Below are positions 8,892 to 16,873 of a stretch of 64,000 bases of DNA, one piece after another. The notes below the pieces were generated by a model. That model saw nothing but the letters and a program-made list of their open reading frames with translations, made no database searches and was not told the origin of the DNA. The DNA is from Candidatus Formimonas warabiya (GTDB lineage Bacteria > Bacillota > Dehalobacteriia > Dehalobacteriales > Dehalobacteriaceae). The translations under genes were made by a program, and so were the position numbers. The first letter of the stretch is position 1. The number at the start of each line of letters is the position of its first letter. The DNA is taken from positions 880,903-944,902 of the forward strand of contig NZ_CP017634.1 of assembly GCF_002777255.1 (NCBI RefSeq), given 5' to 3'.

Positions 8892-9347
8892 ATGAAAACT
8901 CCCAGACAAAGGAAGATTCAGGAAATCATTGAGACCCAGGATGTGGAAACCCAGTTTGAACTGACTGAGGTATTGCGGAAATTGGGTTTTGAGGTTACCC
9001 AGGCTACAGTTTCCCGGGATATTAAAGAATTGGGACTGGTTAAGGTTCCTGCAGGGCTGAACCGGTCAAAGTATAGTATGCCTGGGAAGATTCCTTTTGT
9101 GAACGTATATGAGCGCACCAAACGCATGTTTATGGATAATGTGACGAATATGGACTTTAGCGAAAACTTGATTTTGATCCGTACTTTACCCGGAGTTGCT
9201 CAAGCGGTAGCTTCTTGTGTCGATCATTTGGATTGGAAAGAGATTATCGGCACAGTGGCGGGAGATGATACCATCATGGTTGTGGTAAAACCAAAAGAAC
9301 TGGTACAAATTGTCTTAAAACGTTTTAACAGCCTGATGAATCAATAA
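8892..9347 (+). CDS. argR: Arginine repressor ArgR/AhrC
   Basis: Hexameric arginine-sensing regulator of arginine synthesis and catabolism. The 151-residue protein has the N-terminal winged helix with the signature VTQATVSRDIKELGLVKVP (about 34-52) and a C-terminal oligomerisation and arginine-binding domain with IRTLPGVAQAVASCVDHLDW and GTVAGDDTIMVV. In many Firmicutes, argR sits directly before recN as here. No arginine genes lie in the window, so targets are elsewhere. Confidence 0.96.
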   Translation: MKTPRQRKIQEIIETQDVETQFELTEVLRKLGFEVTQATVSRDIKELGLVKVPAGLNRSKYSMPGKIPFVNVYERTKRMFMDNVTNMDFSENLILIRTLPGVAQAVASCVDHLDWKEIIGTVAGDDTIMVVVKPKELVQIVLKRFNSLMNQ

Positions 9348-9368
9348 TAAACTTAGGGAGAGCCTCTA

Positions 9369-11054
9369 ATGCTGGAAGAATTATATGTGGAGAATTTTGG
9401 TCTCATTGAAAAAATTAACGTGACTCTTTCTCCCGGTTTCAATGTGATCACGGGAGAAACGGGAGCAGGTAAGTCCTTGATCATTGATGCCGTGGGTTTG
9501 CTGATGGGGGGCAGGGGATCCCAGGATTTTATCCGCACCGGCACGGATAAACTAATGATCCAAGGCATGTTTCACGGGGAGTTCTCGCCAGAGGCCGTGC
9601 ATGCATTACAGGAAGCCGGGTTGGACCTGGAAGAAAATACCTTGATCCTCAATCGGGAGTTTTCCCGGAACGGGAAAAATATTTGCCGCATCAATTTCCG
9701 GGTGGTACCCCTTTCTTTATATAAGGAGATTGGCAAAAAATTAATTAATATCCACGGACAGCATGAACATATGAACCTGATGGAGGAAGAGAATCAGCTG
9801 ACCTTGCTGGATAATTACGGGGGAATAGAACTTCTCACGCTAAAGAATCAAGTAAGGGACAGTTTTTTGCGCTTAAAAAAGATCCAGAATCAAATGGAAG
9901 GATTAAAAGAAAAAAACCGGGATGCCGCCCAAAAAGCAGATTTTTTGCGTTTTCAAATCAAGGAAGTTGAAGATGCCCATTTAGAAATCCATGAAGACGA
10001 GGACATGGAAAAGGAGCGGATACTATTACATAATGCTGAGAAACTGGTAAACGACAGCAGACTGGCTTATACCAAATTGTATGGTTCCCGGCAATCCGGG
10101 GCCTGTGATTTAATCAGAGAGGCGGTTCAATTACTGAAGGATCTCTCTCCTTTAGATGATAAAATGATGCCTATTTTCCAAAGCATGAATGAAGTCTATT
10201 TTGCGTTAGAAGATATGACCCGGGAATTAAGCAATTACTGCGAGAGCGTGATCAGTGATCCTCTAAGGCTGAACGAGATCGAACAACGTTTAACATTCAT
10301 TAATAAATTGAAAAAAAAGTACGGTAGCACCATCTCGGAAATAAAGGAATTTGCCCACGAGGCAATGAAAGAGCTGGCGGACTTAGAAAGCCAAGAGCAG
10401 AACGCCCAAGATTTAGAAGCCTCTCTGGAGCAAGAAAAGCAGAAATTCTCCGGACTTTCGGGTGATTTAAGCGCATTGAGAAAAAGTACGGGGGAAAAAT
10501 TATCATCTGCCATCACCCATGAACTGCATCAGCTCCAGATGCCTTTTGCCAAATTCTTCGTTGCCGTGGAGGAGTCGACCTGGCATGTCAACGGCAAAGA
10601 CCGGGGGCAATTTTTAATCAGCCCCAATCCGGGGGAAGAATTAAAGCCGGTGATGCGCATTGCTTCCGGTGGGGAAATGTCCAGAATTATGCTGGGCATT
10701 AAAGTGATCTTAGCCCAGTTGGATGAGATACCTACCCTGATTTTTGATGAAATTGACAGTGGCTTGGGCGGGAAAGTGGTTTATGCAGTGGGAGAAAAAA
10801 TGCAAAAGATTTCTGCTTATGCGCAAGTAATTTGTGTCACCCATTCTCCTGTGATTGCTAGTTTTGCAGATACGCACCTTCATATTGTCAAAGAGATGAC
10901 GGCAGGACGAACGGTGACAAAAATAAACAAATTAGATGATGAGCAAATTGTGGAAGAACTGGGTCGTATGGTCGCCGGTGATAATGTTTCAGAGGCAACG
11001 ATCATTCAAGTGAAAGAATTACTGAAAATAGGACATGAAAAGAAAAATGATTAA
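9369..11054 (+). CDS. recN: DNA repair protein RecN
   Basis: SMC-like ATPase that gathers DNA ends for homologous recombinational repair. The 561-residue protein has the N-terminal Walker A GETGAGKSLIIDAVGLL, a long central coiled coil (about 150-385, interrupted near 250-280), and a C-terminal ABC signature IASGGEMSRIMLGIKVI, Walker B TLIFDEIDSGLGG and the H-loop region CVTHSPVIASFAD. It follows argR by 21 bases with GGGAG before the ATG. A strong terminator begins one base after the stop. Confidence 0.97.
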   Translation: MLEELYVENFGLIEKINVTLSPGFNVITGETGAGKSLIIDAVGLLMGGRGSQDFIRTGTDKLMIQGMFHGEFSPEAVHALQEAGLDLEENTLILNREFSRNGKNICRINFRVVPLSLYKEIGKKLINIHGQHEHMNLMEEENQLTLLDNYGGIELLTLKNQVRDSFLRLKKIQNQMEGLKEKNRDAAQKADFLRFQIKEVEDAHLEIHEDEDMEKERILLHNAEKLVNDSRLAYTKLYGSRQSGACDLIREAVQLLKDLSPLDDKMMPIFQSMNEVYFALEDMTRELSNYCESVISDPLRLNEIEQRLTFINKLKKKYGSTISEIKEFAHEAMKELADLESQEQNAQDLEASLEQEKQKFSGLSGDLSALRKSTGEKLSSAITHELHQLQMPFAKFFVAVEESTWHVNGKDRGQFLISPNPGEELKPVMRIASGGEMSRIMLGIKVILAQLDEIPTLIFDEIDSGLGGKVVYAVGEKMQKISAYAQVICVTHSPVIASFADTHLHIVKEMTAGRTVTKINKLDDEQIVEELGRMVAGDNVSEATIIQVKELLKIGHEKKND

Positions 11055-11055
11055 T

Positions 11056-11080
11056 AAGTGCCAAAACCGGCGCTTTTTTT
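11056..11080 (+). terminator. Rho-independent terminator after recN
   Basis: AAGTGCC and GGCGCTT form a seven-pair stem (one G-T) around AAAACC, followed by seven T residues. It closes the transcription unit that includes recN. Confidence 0.9.
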
Positions 11081-11178
11081 ATTTGTTACGTAAAATTACT
11101 TGAAGGACAAAAGGACAAACCGGGAAAGGATTATGCACGGATGGAAAGCAAATCCACGGCGCATCACCTTTTTGGGGG

Positions 11179-11208
11179 GCATAAAAGAATTTTGAAAAGG
11201 TTAACTTA
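11179..11208 (+). promoter_or_regulatory. Candidate SigF-type promoter of spoIVB
   Basis: GCATA (11179-11183), a 15-base spacer and GGTTAACTTA (11199-11208) match the forespore SigF pattern GYWTA-N15-GGNRANANTW with two differences. In B. subtilis spoIVB is a forespore gene read by SigF and SigG, so the context supports the match, but the motif is short. Confidence 0.4.
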
Positions 11209-11248
11209 AAGTTAGCTTTTACACCATTACAGTTTAGGAGTGATTCAT

Positions 11249-12628
11249 ATGCCCCCCAAAGGTCGACTTGTCCAGAGATTATTGCTTTTAGTGATTGTTT
11301 TAAGTACCTCCATGACAACGGCATTTTATTCCTACTTATTATTACCTGATGAACAAAAACTGTTAGTCGGGGATTCCCTTAATCTTCCTAAATTAACGAC
11401 CCCTAAATTAGTAAGTGGTTTAACTGTTTACGTAGAAAGTAGTAAAAACGGTGCTCTTCAAATAAATGGTTGCCCGATTAACGAAAAAATATACAAATAC
11501 ACAGGAGAAACACCTGTCGTTACCGAACCCGGCCATTTAAATCTGAAGCTTAAATTATTCGGCATTATTCCCTTAAAAAGCATGATGGTAGATGTTCTTC
11601 CCCAAATCAAAGTAATTCCAGGCGGTCATTCCGTGGGTGTGATGCTGCAAACGGAGGGTGTCATTGTTGTGGGACATTCTCCGGTTTATGGAGAGAAGGG
11701 GCAAGTTTTTTATCCCGCCAGGGAAGCCGGTATTTCTTTAGGTGATTCCCTGCTCCAGATCAATGGGGTAAAAATCAAAAATGAAAAACATGCCGCAGAA
11801 TTAATTGATCAATATGGCAAGAAAGGTCCCCTGGAAATCCTCATCAAGCAGGGAGGAAAGAAGAAAACGGTTCATGTCACTCCCCGCTTCTGTCAGGACA
11901 CCCAATCATTTCGCATTGGGTTATATATCCGAGATAATGCAGCGGGGGTGGGAACCATCACTTTTTATGAGCCTCAAGCACGCAAATTCGGCGCTTTAGG
12001 CCATATGATTGTTGATTTGGACATTGTATCGGGAAAAAACAAAGGAAAAATCGTCAAAGCGGAAATTCAGGGGATTAAACCGGGGAAAAGAGGAGAGCCG
12101 GGAGAAAAGATCGGACTATTTATTGCCGATGAATTAAAGGGAAATATTGAAGTAAACAGTAATTTTGGAATTTTCGGCAGTCTGAGCACCCCCTTAAAAA
12201 ACCCTTATTTTAAATCATCGATCCCCATTGCTTTATCCAGTCAGATCAAAGAGGGACCGGCAGAAATAATTACCGTCATTTTAGGAGATAAACTAGAAAA
12301 ATTCGACATAAATATTCTGCGGGTTTTACCCCAGCATCAGCCTACCGGAAAAGGATTGGTGATTCAAATAACCGATCCCAGGCTGTTAAAAACGACCGGA
12401 GGAATTATTCAAGGAATGAGTGGGAGTCCTATTATCCAAGATGGCAGACTGGTGGGAGCGGTGACACATGTTTTTGTAAATGACCCCACAAAAGGCTATG
12501 GTTGTTTGGCCGAATGGATGGTACTGGAAGCTGGGCTGGTTCATAAAGAGGCATCTATTGACCGGGGATTTTGGCGAAATCTCCGGTTTTCTTATAGAAT
12601 CTGTCAGAATATGATTGGAAAATTATGA
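11249..12628 (+). CDS. spoIVB: SpoIVB peptidase
   Basis: Forespore serine peptidase (family S55) secreted into the space between forespore and mother cell, where it triggers pro-SigK processing through SpoIVFA. The product has an N-terminal membrane anchor, a PDZ domain (about 140-205) and the peptidase domain with the catalytic histidine in FGALGHMIVD (about 251) and the catalytic serine in QGMSGSPIIQDG (about 390). I choose ATG 11249 (459 aa) because AGGAG lies eight bases upstream; a GTG nine bases earlier overlaps that site. spo0A follows, a pairing conserved in spore formers. Confidence 0.96.
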   Translation: MPPKGRLVQRLLLLVIVLSTSMTTAFYSYLLLPDEQKLLVGDSLNLPKLTTPKLVSGLTVYVESSKNGALQINGCPINEKIYKYTGETPVVTEPGHLNLKLKLFGIIPLKSMMVDVLPQIKVIPGGHSVGVMLQTEGVIVVGHSPVYGEKGQVFYPAREAGISLGDSLLQINGVKIKNEKHAAELIDQYGKKGPLEILIKQGGKKKTVHVTPRFCQDTQSFRIGLYIRDNAAGVGTITFYEPQARKFGALGHMIVDLDIVSGKNKGKIVKAEIQGIKPGKRGEPGEKIGLFIADELKGNIEVNSNFGIFGSLSTPLKNPYFKSSIPIALSSQIKEGPAEIITVILGDKLEKFDINILRVLPQHQPTGKGLVIQITDPRLLKTTGGIIQGMSGSPIIQDGRLVGAVTHVFVNDPTKGYGCLAEWMVLEAGLVHKEASIDRGFWRNLRFSYRICQNMIGKL

Positions 12629-12637
12629 GCAAATGAA

Positions 12638-12667
12638 GAAGGAAATCATCCACAAGTTGTCGAACAA
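12638..12667 (+). promoter_or_regulatory. SigH-like promoter with Spo0A box for spo0A
   Basis: GAAGGAAAT (12638-12646), 12 bases, then GTCGAACAA (12659-12667) matches the SigH pattern RNAGGAWWW-N12-RNNGAATWW with one difference. TTGTCGAA (12657-12664) is a full Spo0A box overlapping the -10 region. In B. subtilis the sporulation promoter of spo0A is SigH-dependent and controlled by Spo0A itself, so autoregulation is likely here too. Confidence 0.6.
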
Positions 12668-12712
12668 GTTATGGAAAATTTAAACAATAAAGTTTGAAGG
12701 CGGGGTAAAAAA

Positions 12713-13477
12713 ATGGGAGACAGGATTAAAACACTAATTGCAGATGATAATCGCGAGTTTTGTGAAATTCTTAAGGACTATTTTTTAGAGCAAGATGATT
12801 TCCAATTATGTGGCGTAGCAAACAACGGCGTAGAGGCAGTAGAAATGGTGGAAAAATTGGAACCGGACATCTTGGTTTTAGATATCATTATGCCACATTT
12901 GGACGGCATCGGCGTCTTAGAAAAATTAGGCTATCTTTCCTTAAGTAACAAACCAAAGGTTATTATTTTAACTGCCCTGGGACAAGAATCCATGACGCAA
13001 AGAGCAGTGGAGTTAGGGGCAGATTATTATGTGCTAAAACCTTTTGATTTGGAAGTCTTAGGCAATCGTATCCGGCAATTAGCCAAAGGACAATCTGCCA
13101 CCACCCATGCTCCGGTGAAAACCAAAAACCTGGATGTGGAGGTGACCAACATCATTCACCAAATGGGCGTGCCGGCCCATATTAAAGGATACCAGTACTT
13201 ACGAGACGCTATTTTACTGGTCATTGATGAAGTTAATCTCCTTGGTGCCATTACAAAAGAGCTTTATCCCATGATTGCTCAAAAGTACAATACCACGGCC
13301 AGCCGGGTGGAAAGGGCGATCCGGCACGCCATTGAACTGGCTTGGGATAGAGGAAATGTGGAAATGATGAATAAGTTTTTTGGTTATACCATTAATGTGG
13401 AGAGGGGAAAACCCACTAATTCCGAATTTATTGCCATGGTAGCAGACAAGCTGCGTATTTCTCAAAAATTAGCTTAA
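12713..13477 (+). CDS. spo0A: Sporulation master regulator Spo0A
   Basis: Response regulator that commits the cell to sporulation. The 254-residue protein has a receiver domain (about 5-123) with acidic pair D11-D12, phosphorylation site D57 in [12 protein letters not shown] and the conserved lysine in YVLKPFD, a linker, and the Spo0A C-terminal DNA-binding domain (about 143-254) with [19 protein letters not shown] and [18 protein letters not shown], the recognition helix region. GGCGGGGT lies before the ATG. In Clostridia, orphan histidine kinases usually phosphorylate it directly; none is in the window. Confidence 0.98.
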   Translation: MGDRIKTLIADDNREFCEILKDYFLEQDDFQLCGVANNGVEAVEMVEKLEPDILVLDIIMPHLDGIGVLEKLGYLSLSNKPKVIILTALGQESMTQRAVELGADYYVLKPFDLEVLGNRIRQLAKGQSATTHAPVKTKNLDVEVTNIIHQMGVPAHIKGYQYLRDAILLVIDEVNLLGAITKELYPMIAQKYNTTASRVERAIRHAIELAWDRGNVEMMNKFFGYTINVERGKPTNSEFIAMVADKLRISQKLA

Positions 13478-13487
13478 ATTATTTTTT

Positions 13488-13559
13488 CAAATTGGACATG
13501 CTTTGATACCTCTGATCAGAATAGACAGAAGCTGAGGATACTTATGACAATCCAATTTG
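13488..13559 (+). other. Possible structured element downstream of spo0A
   Basis: CAAATTGGA (13488-13496) and TCCAATTTG (13551-13559) are perfect complements 54 bases apart, enclosing a weaker CCTC/GAGG pairing. A T-rich stretch (TTTATTTTTT) follows ten bases later. It could be the spo0A 3' end or a small structured RNA; no known family is recognised. The rest of 13478-13744 holds only the Spo0A box listed separately and the ribosome-binding site of the next gene. Confidence 0.3.
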
Positions 13560-13659
13560 TCTGTAACCTTTATTTTTTGCCGTTAAAAGGTAGGAAATGG
13601 AGGTTTTTTTATTTTAGGGACATTTTTCCCATTATTTACTTAAAGGGAAAAAAAGCCAT

Positions 13660-13667
13660 TTGTCGAA
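13660..13667 (+). promoter_or_regulatory. Spo0A box upstream of the LysM gene
   Basis: TTGTCGAA, a perfect Spo0A box core, lies 78 bases before the LysM gene. A SigH-like -10 (ATAGAATCA, 13672-13680) follows, but no convincing -35 partner is present. Spo0A control of the downstream gene is an inference. Confidence 0.4.
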
Positions 13668-13744
13668 AAAAATAGAATCATTTTTTCATCAAGAAAGGAG
13701 GAGAAACAAAGAGGTTTTTTCAAAAGGGAAAAGGAGGATTCATC

Positions 13745-14962
13745 TTGCTGGGAAGAAATGTCAGAAAAACGTTGTTTATGAGTGCCTGTTCCTTGTCTCT
13801 GTTTTTATTTTGTTACATATTACCCGTATTTGCGGAAAGCAACCCCCCAGTCCAGCAATATTTTGTATCACCAGGAGATACCTTATGGTTATTGGCCCAG
13901 CGTTATGGAACGACAGCGGACATGCTGGTTAGCCTGAATCCCTCTGCAAAATCCGGGAGCCTTTATCAGGGGCAAGCCCTGTATATTCCGGTAATTGTGG
14001 ACAAGGGGAGCATGATTTACAAAGTTCAAAAGGGGGATACCCTGTTTCTCATTTCCTCTCGTATGAACCGAAGCGTCAAGGAAATTCAACAAGCCAGCGG
14101 ACTTGCTACGGATGCCATTGTCCCTGGGCAAATATTACATATTCCCCTTGCCCGGGGGGGTTATTCTTCTTATGTGGCGAAACCTGGGGATATCCTGTGG
14201 CGTATTGCCGCAAATAAATCTACCACGATCTCTCAATTAATGGCTGCGAATAAGCTGAGCAGCTCCTATATCTTGGCCGGCCAAATATTAGAAATACCCC
14301 AAAAAGCGGTGTCTGAAGCAACTATTTACCGGGTGAAGGCAGGGGATTATCTGGAGGCCATTGCCGCGAAGTTTGGTACGATAGAAGATGCCATTTATCA
14401 GACCAACCACCTGCACACGGATATTCTTATGCCCGGACAGCCTTTATTCATTCCTAAAGGCCGGGTGGCAGTATCTGTGGATGGACCCGACGGTTTAAAG
14501 AAAGAAGGCAAGGGGGAATTTCTCCCCTGGAATTGGGCGCGCTGGGTTTACAATAATGGGGCAATTGCTACCATTATCGACTGGAAGACAGGGAAAAAAT
14601 TTCAGGTACGTTATTTAGGAGGAAGCAATCATGCGGATTCGGAACCTTTAACCGCCCAGGATACGGCGGTGATGGCTTCCCTCTATCCTAACGGGTGGAG
14701 TTGGGGGACCCGTCCAATTCTGCTAAAAGTGGGCTCTAGGACATTGGCCGCCTCCATAGCCGGTATGCCCCATGATGTGGAGACCATCTATGATAATAAT
14801 TTTACCGGACATTTTGATGTCTATTTCTACAACAGTACCAGCCATAATACCAACGAGATTCAAACCAACCACCAGGCCAACATCCTTCAGGCTGCCGGTC
14901 TCACTGCCGCTGAGGCAAATTCTTTTGTGACCAAACTGAATACCGGATACAATTACCAGTAA
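13745..14962 (+). CDS. Secreted LysM-repeat cell wall protein
   Basis: A 405-residue exported protein with a signal peptide (about 1-30, ending near VFAES), four LysM repeats (about 38-82, 89-133, 143-187 and 195-239; e.g. YFVSPGDTLWLLAQRYGTT) that bind N-acetylglucosamine in peptidoglycan, and a C-terminal domain of about 150 residues containing HADSEPLTAQDTAVM, GWSWGTRPILL and GHFDVYFYNSTSH. That C-terminal domain resembles uncharacterised domains of clostridial LysM proteins; I cannot assign an activity. The start is TTG with GGAGG seven bases upstream. Its place next to spo0A and the Spo0A box suggests a role in the sporulating cell wall. Confidence 0.85.
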   Translation: MLGRNVRKTLFMSACSLSLFLFCYILPVFAESNPPVQQYFVSPGDTLWLLAQRYGTTADMLVSLNPSAKSGSLYQGQALYIPVIVDKGSMIYKVQKGDTLFLISSRMNRSVKEIQQASGLATDAIVPGQILHIPLARGGYSSYVAKPGDILWRIAANKSTTISQLMAANKLSSSYILAGQILEIPQKAVSEATIYRVKAGDYLEAIAAKFGTIEDAIYQTNHLHTDILMPGQPLFIPKGRVAVSVDGPDGLKKEGKGEFLPWNWARWVYNNGAIATIIDWKTGKKFQVRYLGGSNHADSEPLTAQDTAVMASLYPNGWSWGTRPILLKVGSRTLAASIAGMPHDVETIYDNNFTGHFDVYFYNSTSHNTNEIQTNHQANILQAAGLTAAEANSFVTKLNTGYNYQ

Positions 14963-15012
14963 CGATAAAGAAATCTTCCCTGGACATTCACAGAGGTAAT
15001 GAGAAATTTTCA

Positions 15013-15041
15013 TTGACACAGTTTTTGTTCCATGCTAATAT
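15013..15041 (+). promoter_or_regulatory. Consensus SigA promoter of the TRAP operon leader
   Basis: A perfect TTGACA, a 17-base spacer and TAATAT. Transcription should begin near 15048, some 185 bases before dctP and about 85 bases before a terminator, so the transcript has a conditional leader or is a short RNA. Confidence 0.8.
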
Positions 15042-15047
15042 TTCTAC

Positions 15048-15158
15048 AAGTGAATATTAATTTTTATGAGATGAGTAAGAGAAGAGTAGTAGAGGAGTCG
15101 AGTCGAGCTGAGGTGGGTATGGTGAAAGGGCCAGCACTCATTTGAGTGCTGGTTTTTT
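15048..15158 (+). promoter_or_regulatory. Leader with terminator and possible antiterminator before dctP
   Basis: CCAGCACTC (15131-15139) and GAGTGCTGG (15144-15152) form a nine-pair stem with loop ATTT and six T residues, a strong terminator. Upstream GAGT (15100-15103) and GCTG (15107-15110) can pair with ACTC and CAGC of the terminator's 5' arm, giving a competing antiterminator. The purine-rich start (GAGAAGAGTAGTAGA) resembles the 5' end of T-box stem I, but the T-box sequence and specifier loop are not found. The most likely role is attenuation control of the TRAP operon by an unknown signal; an independent small RNA is the alternative. Confidence 0.5.
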
Positions 15159-15232
15159 GTTGTTTTCGTCCACCAAAGGATACTCTCTTTTACAAACAAA
15201 TGTCACAATTTATTAAAGAGGGGGTAATTTGT

Positions 15233-16288
15233 GTGAAAAGGAAAAGTATTTTGGGTTTGGTGGCTGTACTTATGCTCATTGGCTCAATGATCAGCGGGTG
15301 TGGAAAGGACACGGAAACGGCGGCGGAAGGAACAGGCTCAGACAACGGTCAAGTGATTACGCTCAAGTATGCCTTTTTTGCTCCGGCGACTACCTTCCCG
15401 GCAAAACAGATGGAAAAATGGAAAGAGGAACTGGAAAAAAGGACCAATGGAAAGGTAAAAGTGGAATTATTTCCGGGAGGAACCCTGCTTACAGATAAGA
15501 ACATGTATGACGGTGTAAAAGACGCTGTGGCGGAAATTGGCTTATCCTGCACCACCTATGAACCGGGACGCTTTCCTTTGTTAGGCATTTCCGACATGCC
15601 CTCCGGATTTCCGAACTCCAAGGTGGCCAGTCAAGTTGTTTATGACCTGATCCAGGAGTTTCCCCCGGAGGCATTTAAGGACTGCAAAATCATTACTGCT
15701 TTTGCCACTGAACCGGCCTATTTAATGTTAAAAAAACCGGCCAAGAGCCTGGAAGATTTAAAAGGTAGACAATTGCGCATTTCCGGCGCCCTTACCCCTG
15801 TTTTAGAGGAATTAGGCGCTTCACCGGTGGGTATGTCCATGTCGGAAGTTCCCGAGTCTCTTCAAACCGGTATTATTGAGGGCTTGGCCTCCTCTCGTGA
15901 AGTATTAAAAGATCTCAAACTGGCAGAAAGCGTGAAATATGTGACCGATTATCCTTTAACCGTGACCACATTTGTCGCCGTGATGAATCAGGATGTCTGG
16001 AATACCTTGCCTGCCGACGTGCAAAAAGCAATTGACGAATTAGGCCCGGAAATGGCTGCATGGACGGGAGATTACATGGATAATCATGTGCAGGAAGCTC
16101 TGGAATGGAGTAAAAATGAGCACGGGCTGGAGATCACCTCTCTTTCTCCTGAAGAAGCCGCAAATTGGGATAAAAAATTGCAGCCCATGCAGAACAATTT
16201 AGTAGCAGAATTAAAGGCTCAGGGCTTGCCGGCGGAAGAATACCAAAAACGTCTTTATGAGTTGAAAGACAAGTACAGTAAGGAATAA
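15233..16288 (+). CDS. dctP: TRAP transporter substrate-binding lipoprotein DctP
   Basis: Extracytoplasmic solute receptor of a tripartite (TRAP) carboxylate transporter. It has a lipoprotein signal peptide ending in MISGC (lipobox cysteine about residue 24) and the DctP fold with the conserved GRQLRISG region, whose arginine normally binds the substrate carboxylate, and FVAVMNQDVWNTLP. The GTG at 15233 (351 aa) is preferred because GAGGGGG lies eight bases upstream; the longer frame to 15146 begins inside a terminator. The two membrane subunits and two dehydrogenases follow. The substrate is probably an organic acid and cannot be named from sequence. Confidence 0.92.
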   Translation: MKRKSILGLVAVLMLIGSMISGCGKDTETAAEGTGSDNGQVITLKYAFFAPATTFPAKQMEKWKEELEKRTNGKVKVELFPGGTLLTDKNMYDGVKDAVAEIGLSCTTYEPGRFPLLGISDMPSGFPNSKVASQVVYDLIQEFPPEAFKDCKIITAFATEPAYLMLKKPAKSLEDLKGRQLRISGALTPVLEELGASPVGMSMSEVPESLQTGIIEGLASSREVLKDLKLAESVKYVTDYPLTVTTFVAVMNQDVWNTLPADVQKAIDELGPEMAAWTGDYMDNHVQEALEWSKNEHGLEITSLSPEEAANWDKKLQPMQNNLVAELKAQGLPAEEYQKRLYELKDKYSKE

Positions 16289-16313
16289 TTCAAGTTTTTA
16301 CGGGGGTATCACC

Positions 16314-16871
16314 ATGACAACCACAAATGCGCAAATTGCCCAAGACCAAATTTCCATCTCTGAGAAGGACTTAAGCAGGAAAAAGGATTTTGCCGAATCC
16401 TTAGATCAGGTAAGCACCGCGATTAATCAGGTGCTTGCCTGGATTGCCGGCCTGGCCCTGCTTTTAATGGTGTTTGTAGTAGTGGGAAATGGGATTTTCC
16501 GATCCTTTTATAAACCCTTTGCCGGAGCCACGGAGGTTGTAGGTTGGTTAGGTGCAGTTTCTGCCGCCTTCGGACTAGGGTATACGCAGGTTCAACGAGG
16601 TTACGTGGAAATCGATGCCTTGGTAGAACATTTTCCCCAGGCCGTGCAGCATATTTTAAGAGGAATAATCCTTTTTATTTGTACCGGATTTTGTGCCATG
16701 GTGTCCTGGCAGGTGGTTTTATATGGGTTAAACATTGCGGATAACGGTAATTTATCGGAAACAATGGGAATTCCTTTCTATCCGCTCATCTTTTTGGTAG
16801 CCCTTGGCTTTGGAGCTTTAACGCTGGCCTTACTGGTTGACTTTTTGAAACAAATCACGGGAAGGTGCTGA
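16314..16871 (+). CDS. dctQ: TRAP transporter small permease DctQ
   Basis: Small membrane subunit of the TRAP transporter. The 185-residue protein has four transmembrane segments (about 42-64, 75-95, 112-133 and 150-172), with the first inside WIAGLALLLMVFVVVGNG and the typical GATEVVGWLGAVSAAFGLG. A hydrophilic N-terminal extension of about 40 residues precedes the first helix. It follows dctP by 25 bases and its stop is joined to the start of dctM. Confidence 0.92.
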   Translation: MTTTNAQIAQDQISISEKDLSRKKDFAESLDQVSTAINQVLAWIAGLALLLMVFVVVGNGIFRSFYKPFAGATEVVGWLGAVSAAFGLGYTQVQRGYVEIDALVEHFPQAVQHILRGIILFICTGFCAMVSWQVVLYGLNIADNGNLSETMGIPFYPLIFLVALGFGALTLALLVDFLKQITGRC

Positions 16872-16873
16872 CT

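Noticed and set aside
13660..13932. A forward 90-codon frame overlapping the LysM gene start
   Set aside because: It runs in another frame across the signal peptide and first LysM repeat of a clear gene and has no domain of its own.
15048..15130. T-box riboswitch before the TRAP operon
   Set aside because: Only the GAGAAGAGTAGTA-like opening fits; the specifier loop, the T-box sequence GGTGGNACCGCG and the usual length are missing.
15146..15232. Longer N-terminus for DctP
   Set aside because: It would begin inside the terminator hairpin and place the lipoprotein signal peptide in the middle of the protein; GTG 15233 has an excellent ribosome-binding site.
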